A stretch of DNA of 64,000 nt, taken from assembly GCF_004217135.1 (NCBI RefSeq), contig NZ_SHKK01000001.1, positions 124,001 to 188,000 on the forward strand. The letters are read 5' to 3'. Source of the stretch: Micromonospora violae (GTDB lineage: Bacteria > Actinomycetota > Actinomycetes > Mycobacteriales > Micromonosporaceae). Positions within the stretch are counted from its first letter, which is position 1; each line of letters opens with the position of its first letter. Of this stretch, positions 6,813 through 14,666 are shown piece after piece. A program made the position numbers and the translations under genes. The notes under the pieces were generated by a model. That model saw nothing but the letters and a program-made list of their open reading frames with translations, was not told the DNA's origin and ran no database searches.

Positions 6813-9686
6813 GTGACAACTAGCCGTTCACGAAGCAAGGCAGGCGCGGGGCTGAAGATCGATCGGGTGTGGACGACGGAGGGGGTCCACCCGTACGACG
6901 AGGTCTCCTGGGAGCGCCGTGACGTCGTGATGACGAACTGGCGCGACGGCTCGATCAACTTCGAGCAGCGTGGCGTGGAGTTCCCGGAGTCGTGGAGCGT
7001 CAACGCGGCGAACATCGTGACCACGAAGTACTTCCGGGGCGCGGTGGGGACCCCGGAGCGCGAGTGGTCGCTCAAGCAGCTGATCGACCGGGTGGTCACC
7101 ACCTACCGCACCGCGGGTGAGGAGTACGGCTACTTCGCCAGCCCGGCCGACGCCGAGGTCTTCGCGCACGAGCTGACCTGGATGCTGCTGAACCAGGTGT
7201 TCAGCTTCAACTCGCCGGTCTGGTTCAACGTCGGTACGCCGTCGCCGCAGCAGGTCAGCGCCTGCTTCATCCTGGCCGTCGACGACTCGATGGACTCCAT
7301 CCTCGACTGGTACAAGGAGGAGGGGCTGATCTTCAAGGGCGGCTCCGGCTCCGGGGTCAACCTGTCGCGGATCCGCTCGTCCCGGGAGCTGCTCTCCTCC
7401 GGCGGCAACGCCTCCGGCCCGGTCAGCTTCATGCGTGGCGCGGACGCCTCCGCCGGCACCATCAAGTCCGGCGGCGCGACCCGGCGGGCGGCCAAGATGG
7501 TCATCCTCGACGTGGACCACCCGGACATCCAGGAGTTCGTGGTCACCAAGGCGCGCGAGGAGGACAAGATCCGCGCGCTGCGCGACGCCGGGTTCGACAT
7601 GGACCTCGGCGGCTCCGACATCGTCAGCGTGCAGTACCAGAACGCCAACAACTCGGTCCGGGTCTCCGACGAGTTCATGTCGGCGGTGGAGAACGGCAAG
7701 GGCTTCGACCTGCGCGGCCGTCTGGACGGTTCGGTGATCGACACCGTCGACGCCAAGACGCTGTTCCGCTCCATCTCCCAGGCCGCCTGGGAGTGCGCCG
7801 ACCCGGGTCTGCAGTACGACGACACGATCAACGACTGGCACACCTGCCCGGAGACCGGGCGCATCACCGCGTCGAACCCGTGCTCGGAGTACCTGCACCT
7901 GGACAACTCCTCGTGCAACCTGGCCTCGCTCAACCTGATGAAGTTCCTCCGCGCCGACGGTGGCTTCGAGGTGGAGAAGTTCGTCAAGTCCGTCGAGTTC
8001 GTCATCACCGCGATGGACATCTCGATCTGCTTCGCGGACTTCCCGACCGAGAAGATCGGTGAGACGTCCCGCGCCTACCGCCAGCTCGGCATCGGGTACG
8101 CCAACCTGGGCGCCCTGCTGATGGCGACCGGCCTGCCGTACGACTCGGAGCAGGGCCGCTCGGTCGCGGCGGCGATCACCTCGCTGATGACCGGCACCGC
8201 CTACCGCCGTTCCGCCGAGCTGGCCGGCGTGGTCGGCCCGTACGACGGCTACGCCCGCAACGCCGAGCCGCACAAGCGGGTCATGCGCAAGCACGCCGCG
8301 GCCAACGACGAGATCAAGCCGACCACCCCGGTGGCCACCGCGATCGTCCGTGAGGCGACCAAGCAGTGGACCCAGGGCAACAAGATCGGTGACAAGAACG
8401 GTTGGCGCAACGCGCAGGCGAGCGTCCTCGCCCCGACCGGCACCATCGGCTTCATGATGGACTGCGACACGACCGGCGTGGAGCCGGACCTGGCGCTGGT
8501 CAAGTTCAAGAAGCTGGTCGGCGGCGGCTCGATGCAGATCGTCAACCAGACGGTTCCGCGCGCCCTGCGCAGCCTCGGCTACCCCGAGGAGCAGGTCGAG
8601 GCGATCGTCGAGCACATCGCCGACCACGGCCACGTGGTGGACGCCCCCGGCCTCAAGCCGGAGCACTACCCGGTCTTCGACTGCGCCATGGGGGAGCGGT
8701 CGATCGCTCCGATGGGCCACGTGCGGATGATGGCGGCCATCCAGCCGTTCGTCTCCGGCGCCATCTCCAAGACGGTCAACATGCCGGAGGCGGCCACCGT
8801 CGAGGACGTCGAGAAGATCTACTTCGAGGGCTGGAAGCTCGGCCTCAAGGCGCTGGCGATCTACCGGGACAACTGCAAGGTCGGCCAGCCGCTCTCGGTC
8901 GCCAAGAACAACAAGGCCACCGAGCCGGCCGCCGTCGACACCGCAGCCGCCGCGCCGGCCGCGGTGGAGAAGGTCATCGAGTACCGGCCGGTGCGCAAGC
9001 GCCTGCCGAAGAAGCGCCCGTCCGAGACGGTCAGCTTCTCCGTCGGTGGCGCCGAGGGTTACCTGACCGCGTCGTCCTACCCGGACGACGGCCTCGGTGA
9101 GGTCTTCCTGAAGATGTCCAAGCAGGGCTCGACCCTGGCCGGCGTGATGGACGCCTTCTCGGTGGCCATCAGCATCGGTCTGCAGTACGGCGTGCCGCTG
9201 GAGACGTTCGTCAGCAAGTTCACCAACATGCGCTTCGAGCCGGCCGGCATGACCGACGACCCGGACGTGCGGATGGCCGCCTCGGTGATGGACTACATCT
9301 TCCGTCGCCTGGCGCTGGACTTCCTGCCCTACGAGCGCCGCGCCGAGCTGGGCATCTTCACCGCCAGCGAGCGGGCCGCCCAGCTGCGGGCCGAGGCCGA
9401 CGCGGAGGCCGCCGCCGTCACCGGTGCCGAGCTCACCGCGATGGCGTCGTCCGCACCGGTGGAGACCCCGGCAAAGCCGGAAGCTGTCGCCCAGCCGGCC
9501 CAGGAGATGGCCGACGTGGCCGCCGCCAAGCCGGCGCCGAGCGTCGGTTCCAGCACCGAACTGCTGGAGGCCGTGATCGGCAAGGCCGCCGACGCACCGC
9601 TCTGCTTCACCTGCGGTACGAAGATGCGCCCCGCCGGTAGCTGCTACGTCTGCGAGGGCTGCGGCTCCACCAGCGGCTGCAGCTGA
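6813..9686 (+). CDS. nrdJ: B12-dependent (class II) ribonucleoside-diphosphate reductase
   Basis: Adenosylcobalamin-dependent enzyme making deoxyribonucleotides with or without oxygen. About 957 residues. Visible landmarks: GVHPYDEVSWERRDVV near the N-terminus, FNSPVWFNVG, CFILAVDDSMDSI, GGSGSGVNLSRIRS, the active-site NPCSEY stretch, SSCNLASLNL and APTGTIGFMMDCDTTG. The C-terminus is a Cys-rich zinc-binding tail (CFTCGTKM, then CYVCEGCGS), after an Ala-rich linker, as in the actinobacterial NrdJ group. GTG at 6813 is chosen for the purine-rich site just before it and for agreement with homologues; in-frame GTG 6780 or TTG 6768 would add 11 or 15 residues. Co-regulated with nrdR. Confidence 0.96.
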   Translation: MTTSRSRSKAGAGLKIDRVWTTEGVHPYDEVSWERRDVVMTNWRDGSINFEQRGVEFPESWSVNAANIVTTKYFRGAVGTPEREWSLKQLIDRVVTTYRTAGEEYGYFASPADAEVFAHELTWMLLNQVFSFNSPVWFNVGTPSPQQVSACFILAVDDSMDSILDWYKEEGLIFKGGSGSGVNLSRIRSSRELLSSGGNASGPVSFMRGADASAGTIKSGGATRRAAKMVILDVDHPDIQEFVVTKAREEDKIRALRDAGFDMDLGGSDIVSVQYQNANNSVRVSDEFMSAVENGKGFDLRGRLDGSVIDTVDAKTLFRSISQAAWECADPGLQYDDTINDWHTCPETGRITASNPCSEYLHLDNSSCNLASLNLMKFLRADGGFEVEKFVKSVEFVITAMDISICFADFPTEKIGETSRAYRQLGIGYANLGALLMATGLPYDSEQGRSVAAAITSLMTGTAYRRSAELAGVVGPYDGYARNAEPHKRVMRKHAAANDEIKPTTPVATAIVREATKQWTQGNKIGDKNGWRNAQASVLAPTGTIGFMMDCDTTGVEPDLALVKFKKLVGGGSMQIVNQTVPRALRSLGYPEEQVEAIVEHIADHGHVVDAPGLKPEHYPVFDCAMGERSIAPMGHVRMMAAIQPFVSGAISKTVNMPEAATVEDVEKIYFEGWKLGLKALAIYRDNCKVGQPLSVAKNNKATEPAAVDTAAAAPAAVEKVIEYRPVRKRLPKKRPSETVSFSVGGAEGYLTASSYPDDGLGEVFLKMSKQGSTLAGVMDAFSVAISIGLQYGVPLETFVSKFTNMRFEPAGMTDDPDVRMAASVMDYIFRRLALDFLPYERRAELGIFTASERAAQLRAEADAEAAAVTGAELTAMASSAPVETPAKPEAVAQPAQEMADVAAAKPAPSVGSSTELLEAVIGKAADAPLCFTCGTKMRPAGSCYVCEGCGSTSGCS

Positions 9687-9703
9687 CGTACGCGAAACGC
9701 GTC

Positions 9704-9744
9704 GCTGCCCCGGTCTCCTTCGTGGAGGCCGGGGCAGCGCCGTT
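9704..9744 (+). terminator. nrdRJ terminator
   Basis: A 15-bp hairpin (9704-9718 paired with 9724-9738, one G-T pair, 5-nt loop) follows nrdJ by 17 bp and is followed by a short T-stretch (GTTT at 9742-9745). Confidence 0.85.
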
Positions 9745-9776
9745 TCACCTGCCGACAGGGGCGGAATGGACTCGCG

Positions 9777-10343
9777 TTACCAGTGGCTGACAACGCTACC
9801 GGTACCACCGCCGAGGGTCTCGCGGATGGCGGTGATAAGGGTGGGTGACAGCGGCGGCCAGTTGAAGAACGTCACGGCGGGGGCGCCAATGAGCACGCTG
9901 AACTCGCTACACCAGTCGCCGATGGGTCCTGTCCAGCCGCACTGGTCGCATGTGAACAAGGGCTCATCGCCGGCGGTCCACCACTGTTCCAGCCAATCAC
10001 CGTAGGTATCGGTGTAAACCGTTGGTGCCTCAGCCGCGCACTCGGGGCATCGCGGTGCCTCATCATTTTCCACCGGGTGATGGACATGACGCTCGCCATC
10101 GATGTCGACACCGTTGTTGGCCGTATCGAGGAAGGCGTCGAACCAGTCGACCGGCTCGGCGACTGCTGTCCGCGCTGCTGGGCCAGCCTTCCACGAGCTT
10201 GGCTGCCACGACGCGTCACGACGATCGTTGGGGGCGATCACTTGCTGAGCCAACAGGAGGTCCTGCACACCCAGAACGATCTTCTCGCGTTCGGTGGGCG
10301 AGGTACGGTCCAACCGGACCACGGTCACACTGTGCTCACTCAT
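9777..10343 (-). CDS. Hypothetical zinc-ribbon protein
   Basis: Function not recognised. 188 residues starting at ATG 10341-10343, with AGGAGGT upstream; the longer open frame to 10439 is ignored. Two CxxC knuckles, Cys99/Cys102 (CPEC) and Cys132/Cys135 (CDQC), probably bind one zinc. The segment between them is Trp-rich (DWLEQWW). The N-terminal half looks helical, and no signal or membrane segment is visible. It is the last gene of a run of minus-strand genes (XRE, DUF397, HTH, DUF397) ending next to the nrdJ terminator, so it may belong to that accessory group. Low similarity to known regulators; a DNA- or protein-binding role is only a guess. Confidence 0.75.
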   Translation of the reverse strand: MSEHSVTVVRLDRTSPTEREKIVLGVQDLLLAQQVIAPNDRRDASWQPSSWKAGPAARTAVAEPVDWFDAFLDTANNGVDIDGERHVHHPVENDEAPRCPECAAEAPTVYTDTYGDWLEQWWTAGDEPLFTCDQCGWTGPIGDWCSEFSVLIGAPAVTFFNWPPLSPTLITAIRETLGGGTGSVVSHW

Positions 10344-10408
10344 CGTCGAACACCTCCTGCTCGGCGGAGCGCATGATTGACCAGACCACCACGCCTTCTG
10401 GGCTTGGG

Positions 10409-10591
10409 CTAGCGGATGGTTCGAAGGAAACTCGTCCACGCACCTGTCGTGAAGCGGAGGGTCGAGCCGCTGGGATCCTTGCTGTCGCGAACCGTGATGC
10501 TCGTCCCCAAGGCGGCTACCTCGATGCAGGCACCGCCGTTGTTGTCGCTGTAGCTCGGCTTACGCCAGATCATGCGATCCGTGGTTTCCAC
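10409..10591 (-). CDS. DUF397 domain protein (second copy)
   Basis: A 60-residue DUF397 protein: WRKPSYSDNNGGACIEVA, then ITVRDSKDP and a C-terminal LRFTTGAWTSFL. DUF397 proteins in actinobacteria pair with XRE/DUF5753 regulators and often modulate development or antibiotic production (family knowledge). GTG at 10589-10591 is chosen, with GGAGGAA just upstream. Unlike the copy at 11132 it does not directly follow an XRE gene, so its partner may be the regulator at 11312-12163 or one elsewhere. Confidence 0.85.
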   Translation of the reverse strand: METTDRMIWRKPSYSDNNGGACIEVAALGTSITVRDSKDPSGSTLRFTTGAWTSFLRTIR

Positions 10592-10803
10592 GATTCCTCC
10601 CTCAGGTCTGCTGCCGCTCCCATCGCGGCTGCGATGACAAGGATGAGCTTGCGCGACTCTGCCGTCCCGAGAGCGGCTGCCAGGGGCCGGGACTACAGGC
10701 AAGCGTGGGCGGCGCACTACCTCCGGCTGGTGCCAATGGATCTCTGGCCCTCGCCGTCATGGTCGGAACCAGTCCGGCGCAGCATTCGGCAGGTGTAGCC
10801 GGG
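10592..10803. other. Intergenic stretch, nothing clear
   Basis: Between the second DUF397 gene and the HTH gene. An open frame on the plus strand (10636-10798) could encode about 54 residues from ATG, but it lacks a convincing ribosome site and opposes all neighbours, so I do not call it. Confidence 0.4.
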
Positions 10804-11013
10804 TCAGCGGTCTTCGTCGCCCTCGGTTGGGCGTGGTGGGCGGTTGTGCTTGGTCCACTCGTCTACCTCGTCCGCGTCCCAGATGGTCGTCCCGATCAGG
10901 CGGGCCATCGGCTCAGGGAAGCCGGGTCGGCGGGTGATCTGGAGTACCCGCTGCCGCGACACGTTGAACAGGGCGGCCAACTCGCCCGGCCCGTACAAGC
11001 GCGGTCGCTTCAC
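10804..11013 (-). CDS. Small helix-turn-helix protein (excisionase/AlpA-like)
   Basis: A 69-residue DNA-binding protein. The HTH is clear: YGPGELAALFNVSRQRV, then the ITRRPGFPEPMARL turn and WDADEVDEW, a pattern of excisionase/AlpA or MerR-like single-domain proteins. It often acts as a directionality factor or a small repressor (family knowledge); no integrase is seen nearby. GTG at 11011-11013 is chosen because homology-like sequence begins there; the open frame runs back to 11106 but the extra part is low-complexity. The ribosome site is weak. It sits between two DUF397 genes on the same strand. Confidence 0.7.
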   Translation of the reverse strand: MKRPRLYGPGELAALFNVSRQRVLQITRRPGFPEPMARLIGTTIWDADEVDEWTKHNRPPRPTEGDEDR

Positions 11014-11131
11014 AGCCTGATCGTAGGTGCGCGCTGGGCAGCGCCGGGGCCGGTGTCGCTGGAACCGCGACAGCAACGAGTGGGGCGGCAACGTCGACAC
11101 AGGCACCGCCGGGCGGTGGGGGCTCCGCTTG

Positions 11132-11302
11132 CTAGCGCTTCAATTCAGAGAGAAACGTCGACCATGCCGCAGCGTCGAACCGAAGAGTCGGGCCAAGTTG
11201 GTCCTTGCTGTCTCGGACCTCCGCGGCTTGCCCATCACGCCTGACCTCGACACAGGCGCCGTTGCCGCCACTGCGGGTGCTCTTGCGCCACTGCGAGTCC
11301 AC
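11132..11302 (-). CDS. DUF397 domain protein paired with XRE regulator
   Basis: A 56-residue DUF397 protein: WRKSTRSGGNGACVEV, VRDSKDQLGPTLRF and a terminal AAAWSTFLSELKR. It begins at GTG 11300-11302, nine bases after the stop of the XRE gene. The XRE stop codon TAG is the first part of the TAGGAGG that serves as the ribosome site, so the two genes should be translationally coupled. This is the standard XRE/DUF5753-DUF397 pair of actinobacteria; the small partner typically counteracts or tunes the regulator. Confidence 0.88.
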   Translation of the reverse strand: MDSQWRKSTRSGGNGACVEVRRDGQAAEVRDSKDQLGPTLRFDAAAWSTFLSELKR

Positions 11303-11311
11303 TGCCGCCTC

Positions 11312-12163
11312 CTACCTGTCGGGCCCCGCACCCTGGATGGCCTTGATCATCGCGATTGAGTCGCTGGGAGACAGGGCTGAGGCGCGCAGGCTGTTGAAGA
11401 CCACGGTACAACGCCTCACATCGTCACCTTCCGCGTAGAGGTCGCCCGTGATGCCCTCGATGTAGACGACTCCGGGTCCGCCCGCGAAGTTGAGGATGTG
11501 GAAGCTCGACACCATTGAGGCGTAGGCGCCCGCCCGGAACGGGATGACCTGAAGGGTGACGTTCCACCGCTTGCTGGCTTCGAGCAGTGCGGTCAGTTGC
11601 CCAGCCATGACGGCCGCTCCGCCTATTTGTCGGTGCAGTACCGCCTCGTCGAGCACGGCCAACAGTCGCAGCTTCCCTGTCGCGATCAGCTCTTGGCGTT
11701 GCATTCGGACGGCGACTCGACGCTCGACCGCCTCGGGTGAGGGCTCCAGCGCGTCCTCGCTGGTCAAGGCTCGGGCGTAGTCCTCTGTCTGGAGCAGCCC
11801 TGGGACGACCAGTGTCTCGAAGTTGTGTACCTCCTCGGCCGCCGACTCCAGGCCGATGTACTGGCGGTACGACGACGGCAGGTCGCCGTACTTGGCCCAC
11901 CAGCCGCGCTGCTTGCCGGTCTTCGCCATCGACAGGAGCGTGTCGCGCAGTTCGGCATCGGTGACGCCGTAACGGTCGAGCAGGGCGTTGAGCGCGGGTG
12001 CCTTGATACCGACGCGTCCGGCCTCGATCCGCCGCAGGGTGCTTGCCGAGACCTCGATGACGTCAGCAGCCTGTTCGGCCGTGACGCTGGCCTCTTCGCG
12101 CACCCGGCGGAGCTGCGCGCCGAGCTGGAAGCGAACGAAGGTCGGACTCTCCATGGCGGTCAT
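11312..12163 (-). CDS. XRE-family regulator with DUF5753 (Scr1-like)
   Basis: A 283-residue transcription factor. HTH at about residues 12-65 (LGAQLRRVREEASVTAEQAA, then VSASTLRRIEAGRVG). The C-terminal DUF5753 region contains GLLQTEDYARAL, RMQRQELI, VLDEAVLHRQIGG, LQVIPFRAGAY and FHILNFA, all hallmarks of the family. Such regulators pair with DUF397 proteins and influence development and secondary metabolism. Starts possible at ATG 12161-12163 or three codons later at 12154; neither has a strong ribosome site, so a leaderless transcript is possible. It is divergent from the three-gene small-protein operon and may control it through the shared 134-bp promoter region (inference). Confidence 0.92.
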   Translation of the reverse strand: MTAMESPTFVRFQLGAQLRRVREEASVTAEQAADVIEVSASTLRRIEAGRVGIKAPALNALLDRYGVTDAELRDTLLSMAKTGKQRGWWAKYGDLPSSYRQYIGLESAAEEVHNFETLVVPGLLQTEDYARALTSEDALEPSPEAVERRVAVRMQRQELIATGKLRLLAVLDEAVLHRQIGGAAVMAGQLTALLEASKRWNVTLQVIPFRAGAYASMVSSFHILNFAGGPGVVYIEGITGDLYAEGDDVRRCTVVFNSLRASALSPSDSIAMIKAIQGAGPDR

Positions 12164-12297
12164 TGTGCCGCTAACGCTGCCGCCCAGGATCGCCGGACAC
12201 GCCCAAGCGCTATGACCGGTGGTCGTTGACCACCTAAATATGCGCGCGCAAAATGAGCGGGCAATCGAGGGTCCAAGGAGGATCGTCGGGAGGTCTG

Positions 12298-12486
12298 ATG
12301 CCGGATCGGGTGCCGTACGACGACTACCTGCTGGCGGTGGCGCTGACCTTGGCTCGGCGGCATCGGCCGGTCTGGTCCTGGCAGCGGTGGCGGTGGATCT
12401 GCCGATGTGGGGCCGACCTGCCGTGCCGAGCCCGGCACCGCATCCCGATCCGGCGAGGCCACTGGCCAGGGGAGGAGCAGGAGTGA
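12298..12486 (+). CDS. Small Trp/Cys/Arg-rich protein 1
   Basis: Not a named family. 62 residues with MPDRVPYDDYLLAVALTL at the start, an aromatic run WSWQRWRW and ICRCGADLPCRARH, whose cysteines could form a small metal site or disulfide. The ATG at 12298 has purine-rich GGGAGG upstream. Its TGA overlaps the GTG of the next gene (GTGA), so translation should be coupled. First of a three-gene operon divergent from the XRE regulator. Confidence 0.75.
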   Translation: MPDRVPYDDYLLAVALTLARRHRPVWSWQRWRWICRCGADLPCRARHRIPIRRGHWPGEEQE

Positions 12487-12662
12487 CCGAGGATCAGGTC
12501 GGACGAATCTTGTCCGTGCACCTGCCCGGCGTCGACGGGCTCTGCGCCGGCTGTCGCTGGTGGTGGGCGCGGCTGGCCCCGTACCCCTGTTATCAGGCGG
12601 ATTGGACGGCCCGCTGGCACGCCCGGTCGGTCACCCGCCGCTTCCTGGATGGCAAGCCGTGA
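12483..12662 (+). CDS. Small Cys/Trp-rich protein 2
   Basis: Function unknown. 59 residues from GTG 12483, overlapping the previous stop by 4 bases and preceded by GGAGGAGCAGGA. It contains GVDGLCAGCRWWWARLAPYPC, so three cysteines and a WWW run lie within about 20 residues, and then a basic HARSVTRRFLDG tail. The shape suggests a compact metal-binding or protein-contact module. Its stop overlaps the start of the third gene. Confidence 0.72.
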   Translation: MTEDQVGRILSVHLPGVDGLCAGCRWWWARLAPYPCYQADWTARWHARSVTRRFLDGKP

Positions 12663-12877
12663 CCACCCACGGCCCGGTCCTTCCGGTGTGGACCTGCGGC
12701 GGTTGCAGTGCCCCTTGGCCCTGCCGGACCCGCCGCACCGAGCTGCGTGCCGAGTTCGAGGGCGCGCCCGTGTCACTGGGCCTCTACATGGGGTCCTACC
12801 TGGTCTGGGCGGCCGAGGACCTGACCTGGGTGCCCGCCGGGCTGCTGCACCAGCGTTTCCTCGGCTGGGTCCGGTGA
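12659..12877 (+). CDS. Small Cys-rich protein 3
   Basis: Function unknown. 72 residues from GTG 12659, again with a GTGA overlap. The N-terminal part has VWTCGGCSAPWPC, i.e. CGGC plus a third Cys, like a degenerate zinc knuckle. The rest has hydrophobic stretches (SLGLYMGSYLVWAAEDL) and ends FLGWVR. A long terminator palindrome begins at the base after its stop, so the operon ends here. Confidence 0.72.
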   Translation: MTTHGPVLPVWTCGGCSAPWPCRTRRTELRAEFEGAPVSLGLYMGSYLVWAAEDLTWVPAGLLHQRFLGWVR

Positions 12878-12930
12878 GTCACGTGATGTTGAGTAGTTGT
12901 GGACGACCGGGCTACTCAGCATCACGTGAC
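12878..12930. terminator. Long bidirectional terminator palindrome
   Basis: A 19-bp stem (12878-12896 with 12912-12930, a single G-T pair) and 15-nt loop separates the small-protein operon from convergent folD. It starts immediately after the upstream stop codon. Confidence 0.85.
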
Positions 12931-12943
12931 CTGGGTGACCGGG

Positions 12944-13843
12944 TTACTGGTTTGCGCGTTCGGCGGCGCGTACGGCGTTGCGGAACAGCATCGCGACGGT
13001 GGTCGGGCCAACCCCGCCGACCCGGGGCGTGATCGCGCCGGCGACCTCGGCGCACGCCTCGTCCACGTCCGGCAGCAACCGCCGCCCGTCGTAGCGCACG
13101 CCGGCGCCGATGACCACAGCGCCGGGCTTGACGTGCTCCGGCTGCACGATCCCGGGTACGCCGGCGGCGGCGACGAGGATGTCGGCGCGGCGGGTGTAGC
13201 GGTCCCAGTCAGGCACCCCGGTGTGGACGACGGTGACGGCGGCGTTGGCGGTGGGGCGCTTCTGGGCGAGCAGCATCGCCAACGGGCGGCCGAGGGTGGC
13301 GCCCCGGCCGAGGATGACGACCTCGCGGCCGGCGACGGGGATCTCGTAGTGCGCCAGGAGGGCTTCGATGCCGGCGGGGGTGCACGGCAGCGGGCCGGGC
13401 AGGCCGACGGCGAGACGCCCCATGTTGAGCGGGTGCATGCCGTCGACGTCCTTGTCCGGGTCGATGGTCTGCAGCGCCGCGTCGTAGTCCAGGTGCCCCG
13501 GTACGGGGTACTGCACGAGCAGTCCGTGCACGGCCGGATCGTTGTTGAATCGGGCGATGGCCTGGTGCAGGTCATCCTGGGTGGCGGTGGCCGGCAGGTG
13601 TACGTGCGGGGAGGCGAACCCGAGCGCGGCGGCCTGCCGCTGCTTGATGGCGATGTAACCGGCGCTGGCGTCGTCGTCGCCGACGAGGATGGTGGCGAGG
13701 CTCGGTGTGATCCCGCGGTCGCGCAGGCGGGTGGCGGCGTCGCGGATTTCGGCCAGGACGGCTTCGGCGACGGGTGCGCCCGGCAGGAGTCGGGCCGTAC
13801 CCGACGGGGTGTGCTGCTCGACGGATGGGCTGGTCGTGGTCAT
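12944..13843 (-). CDS. folD: Methylenetetrahydrofolate dehydrogenase/cyclohydrolase FolD
   Basis: Bifunctional enzyme interconverting 5,10-methylene-THF, methenyl-THF and 10-formyl-THF, the C1 supply for purines and formyl-Met. 299 residues. Landmarks: catalytic-type Lys in YIAIKQRQAAALG, GLLVQYPVPGH, DPDKDVDGMHPLNMG, PCTPAGI and the Rossmann loop GRGATLGRPLAMLL. Some motif positions differ from the commonest forms (QYPVP for QLPLP, GRGATLG for GRSNIVG), so it may be a divergent or second copy. The start at 13841-13843 is the ATG giving an N-terminal extension of about 20 polar residues; a later start is possible. It stands alone. Confidence 0.92.
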   Translation of the reverse strand: MTTTSPSVEQHTPSGTARLLPGAPVAEAVLAEIRDAATRLRDRGITPSLATILVGDDDASAGYIAIKQRQAAALGFASPHVHLPATATQDDLHQAIARFNNDPAVHGLLVQYPVPGHLDYDAALQTIDPDKDVDGMHPLNMGRLAVGLPGPLPCTPAGIEALLAHYEIPVAGREVVILGRGATLGRPLAMLLAQKRPTANAAVTVVHTGVPDWDRYTRRADILVAAAGVPGIVQPEHVKPGAVVIGAGVRYDGRRLLPDVDEACAEVAGAITPRVGGVGPTTVAMLFRNAVRAAERANQ

Positions 13844-14080
13844 GATGGTTCCTCGACGCAGGCGCCCAGGCGGTCGACGCCCGCGAGAGGCTCCCCGATG
13901 GTTTCACCATCCCCGTGCCGCCAGTCGCCGGTGCTTCGATAATGCCGCATCACCAGGGCGACTGCCCAACCGGACCCGCAGCGCCACCGTCCGGGCGGGG
14001 CAGACGTGTCGGATGGGTCGGTAACACCCGCGCCGCCCCGTACGAAGAAGAGGTGTGAAGGCGACGAGGGGGGACGGCCC

Positions 14081-14650
14081 GTGACTGAGCCGAGCCAAGC
14101 CGATGGTGACATTTCCGGCATCGGAGCCGACCCGGTGGCCTTCGAGGTCTTCTACCGGCGACACCTGGAAGCGGTGGGGCGGTTCGTGGCACGGCGGGTC
14201 GACGACCCGCACCTCGCCGCCGACCTCACCGCCGACGTGTTCCTGGCGGTGATCGAGTCGGCGGCCGGCTACCGGCCCGACCGGGGCAGTCAGATCGGCT
14301 GGCTGTACGGGGTGGCCCGCAACGTCATCGGCGACGAGCGGCGTCGGGCGGCCCAACGGCTGCGGGTGACCGGTCGTCTGGCCGGACGACGAGACCTCAG
14401 CCCTGATGACATCGCCCGCATCGAGGAGCGCATCGACGCCGAGTCGGCGGCCCGCCGCACCCATCGGGCGCTGAGCGACCTACCCGAGGGCACCCGAACG
14501 CTCGTCGAACTCGTCGCCGTGGACGGCCTCACCGTCGCGGAGGCGGCCACCGTGCTCGGGATGTCACCGGTCGCCGCCCGGGTCCGCCTGCATCGTGCCC
14601 GCCGCGTCGTCCGCGCCGTGCTCGCCCGCCCGGTCACCACCCTCGCCTGA
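14081..14650 (+). CDS. RNA polymerase sigma factor, ECF/sigma-70 family
   Basis: A 189-residue sigma factor with only regions 2 and 4. Region 2: FEVFYRRHLEAVGRFVARRV, DLTADVFLAVIES and GWLYGVARNVIGDERRR. Region 4: LSDLPEGTRTLVELVAVDGLTVAEAATVLGMSPVAARVRLHRAR. GTG at 14081 is preceded by a GGGGGA stretch; the open frame continues to ATG 14006, a less likely start. The next gene, 16 bp downstream, encodes a membrane protein with a CU044_5270-like layout, a common partner of this type of sigma factor and possibly its anti-sigma regulator (inference). Confidence 0.88.
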   Translation: MTEPSQADGDISGIGADPVAFEVFYRRHLEAVGRFVARRVDDPHLAADLTADVFLAVIESAAGYRPDRGSQIGWLYGVARNVIGDERRRAAQRLRVTGRLAGRRDLSPDDIARIEERIDAESAARRTHRALSDLPEGTRTLVELVAVDGLTVAEAATVLGMSPVAARVRLHRARRVVRAVLARPVTTLA

Positions 14651-14666
14651 TCAGACGGAGATGACG

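Noticed and set aside
10636..10798. Possible 54-residue plus-strand peptide
   Set aside because: No good ribosome site, opposite to all neighbours and no recognisable motif.
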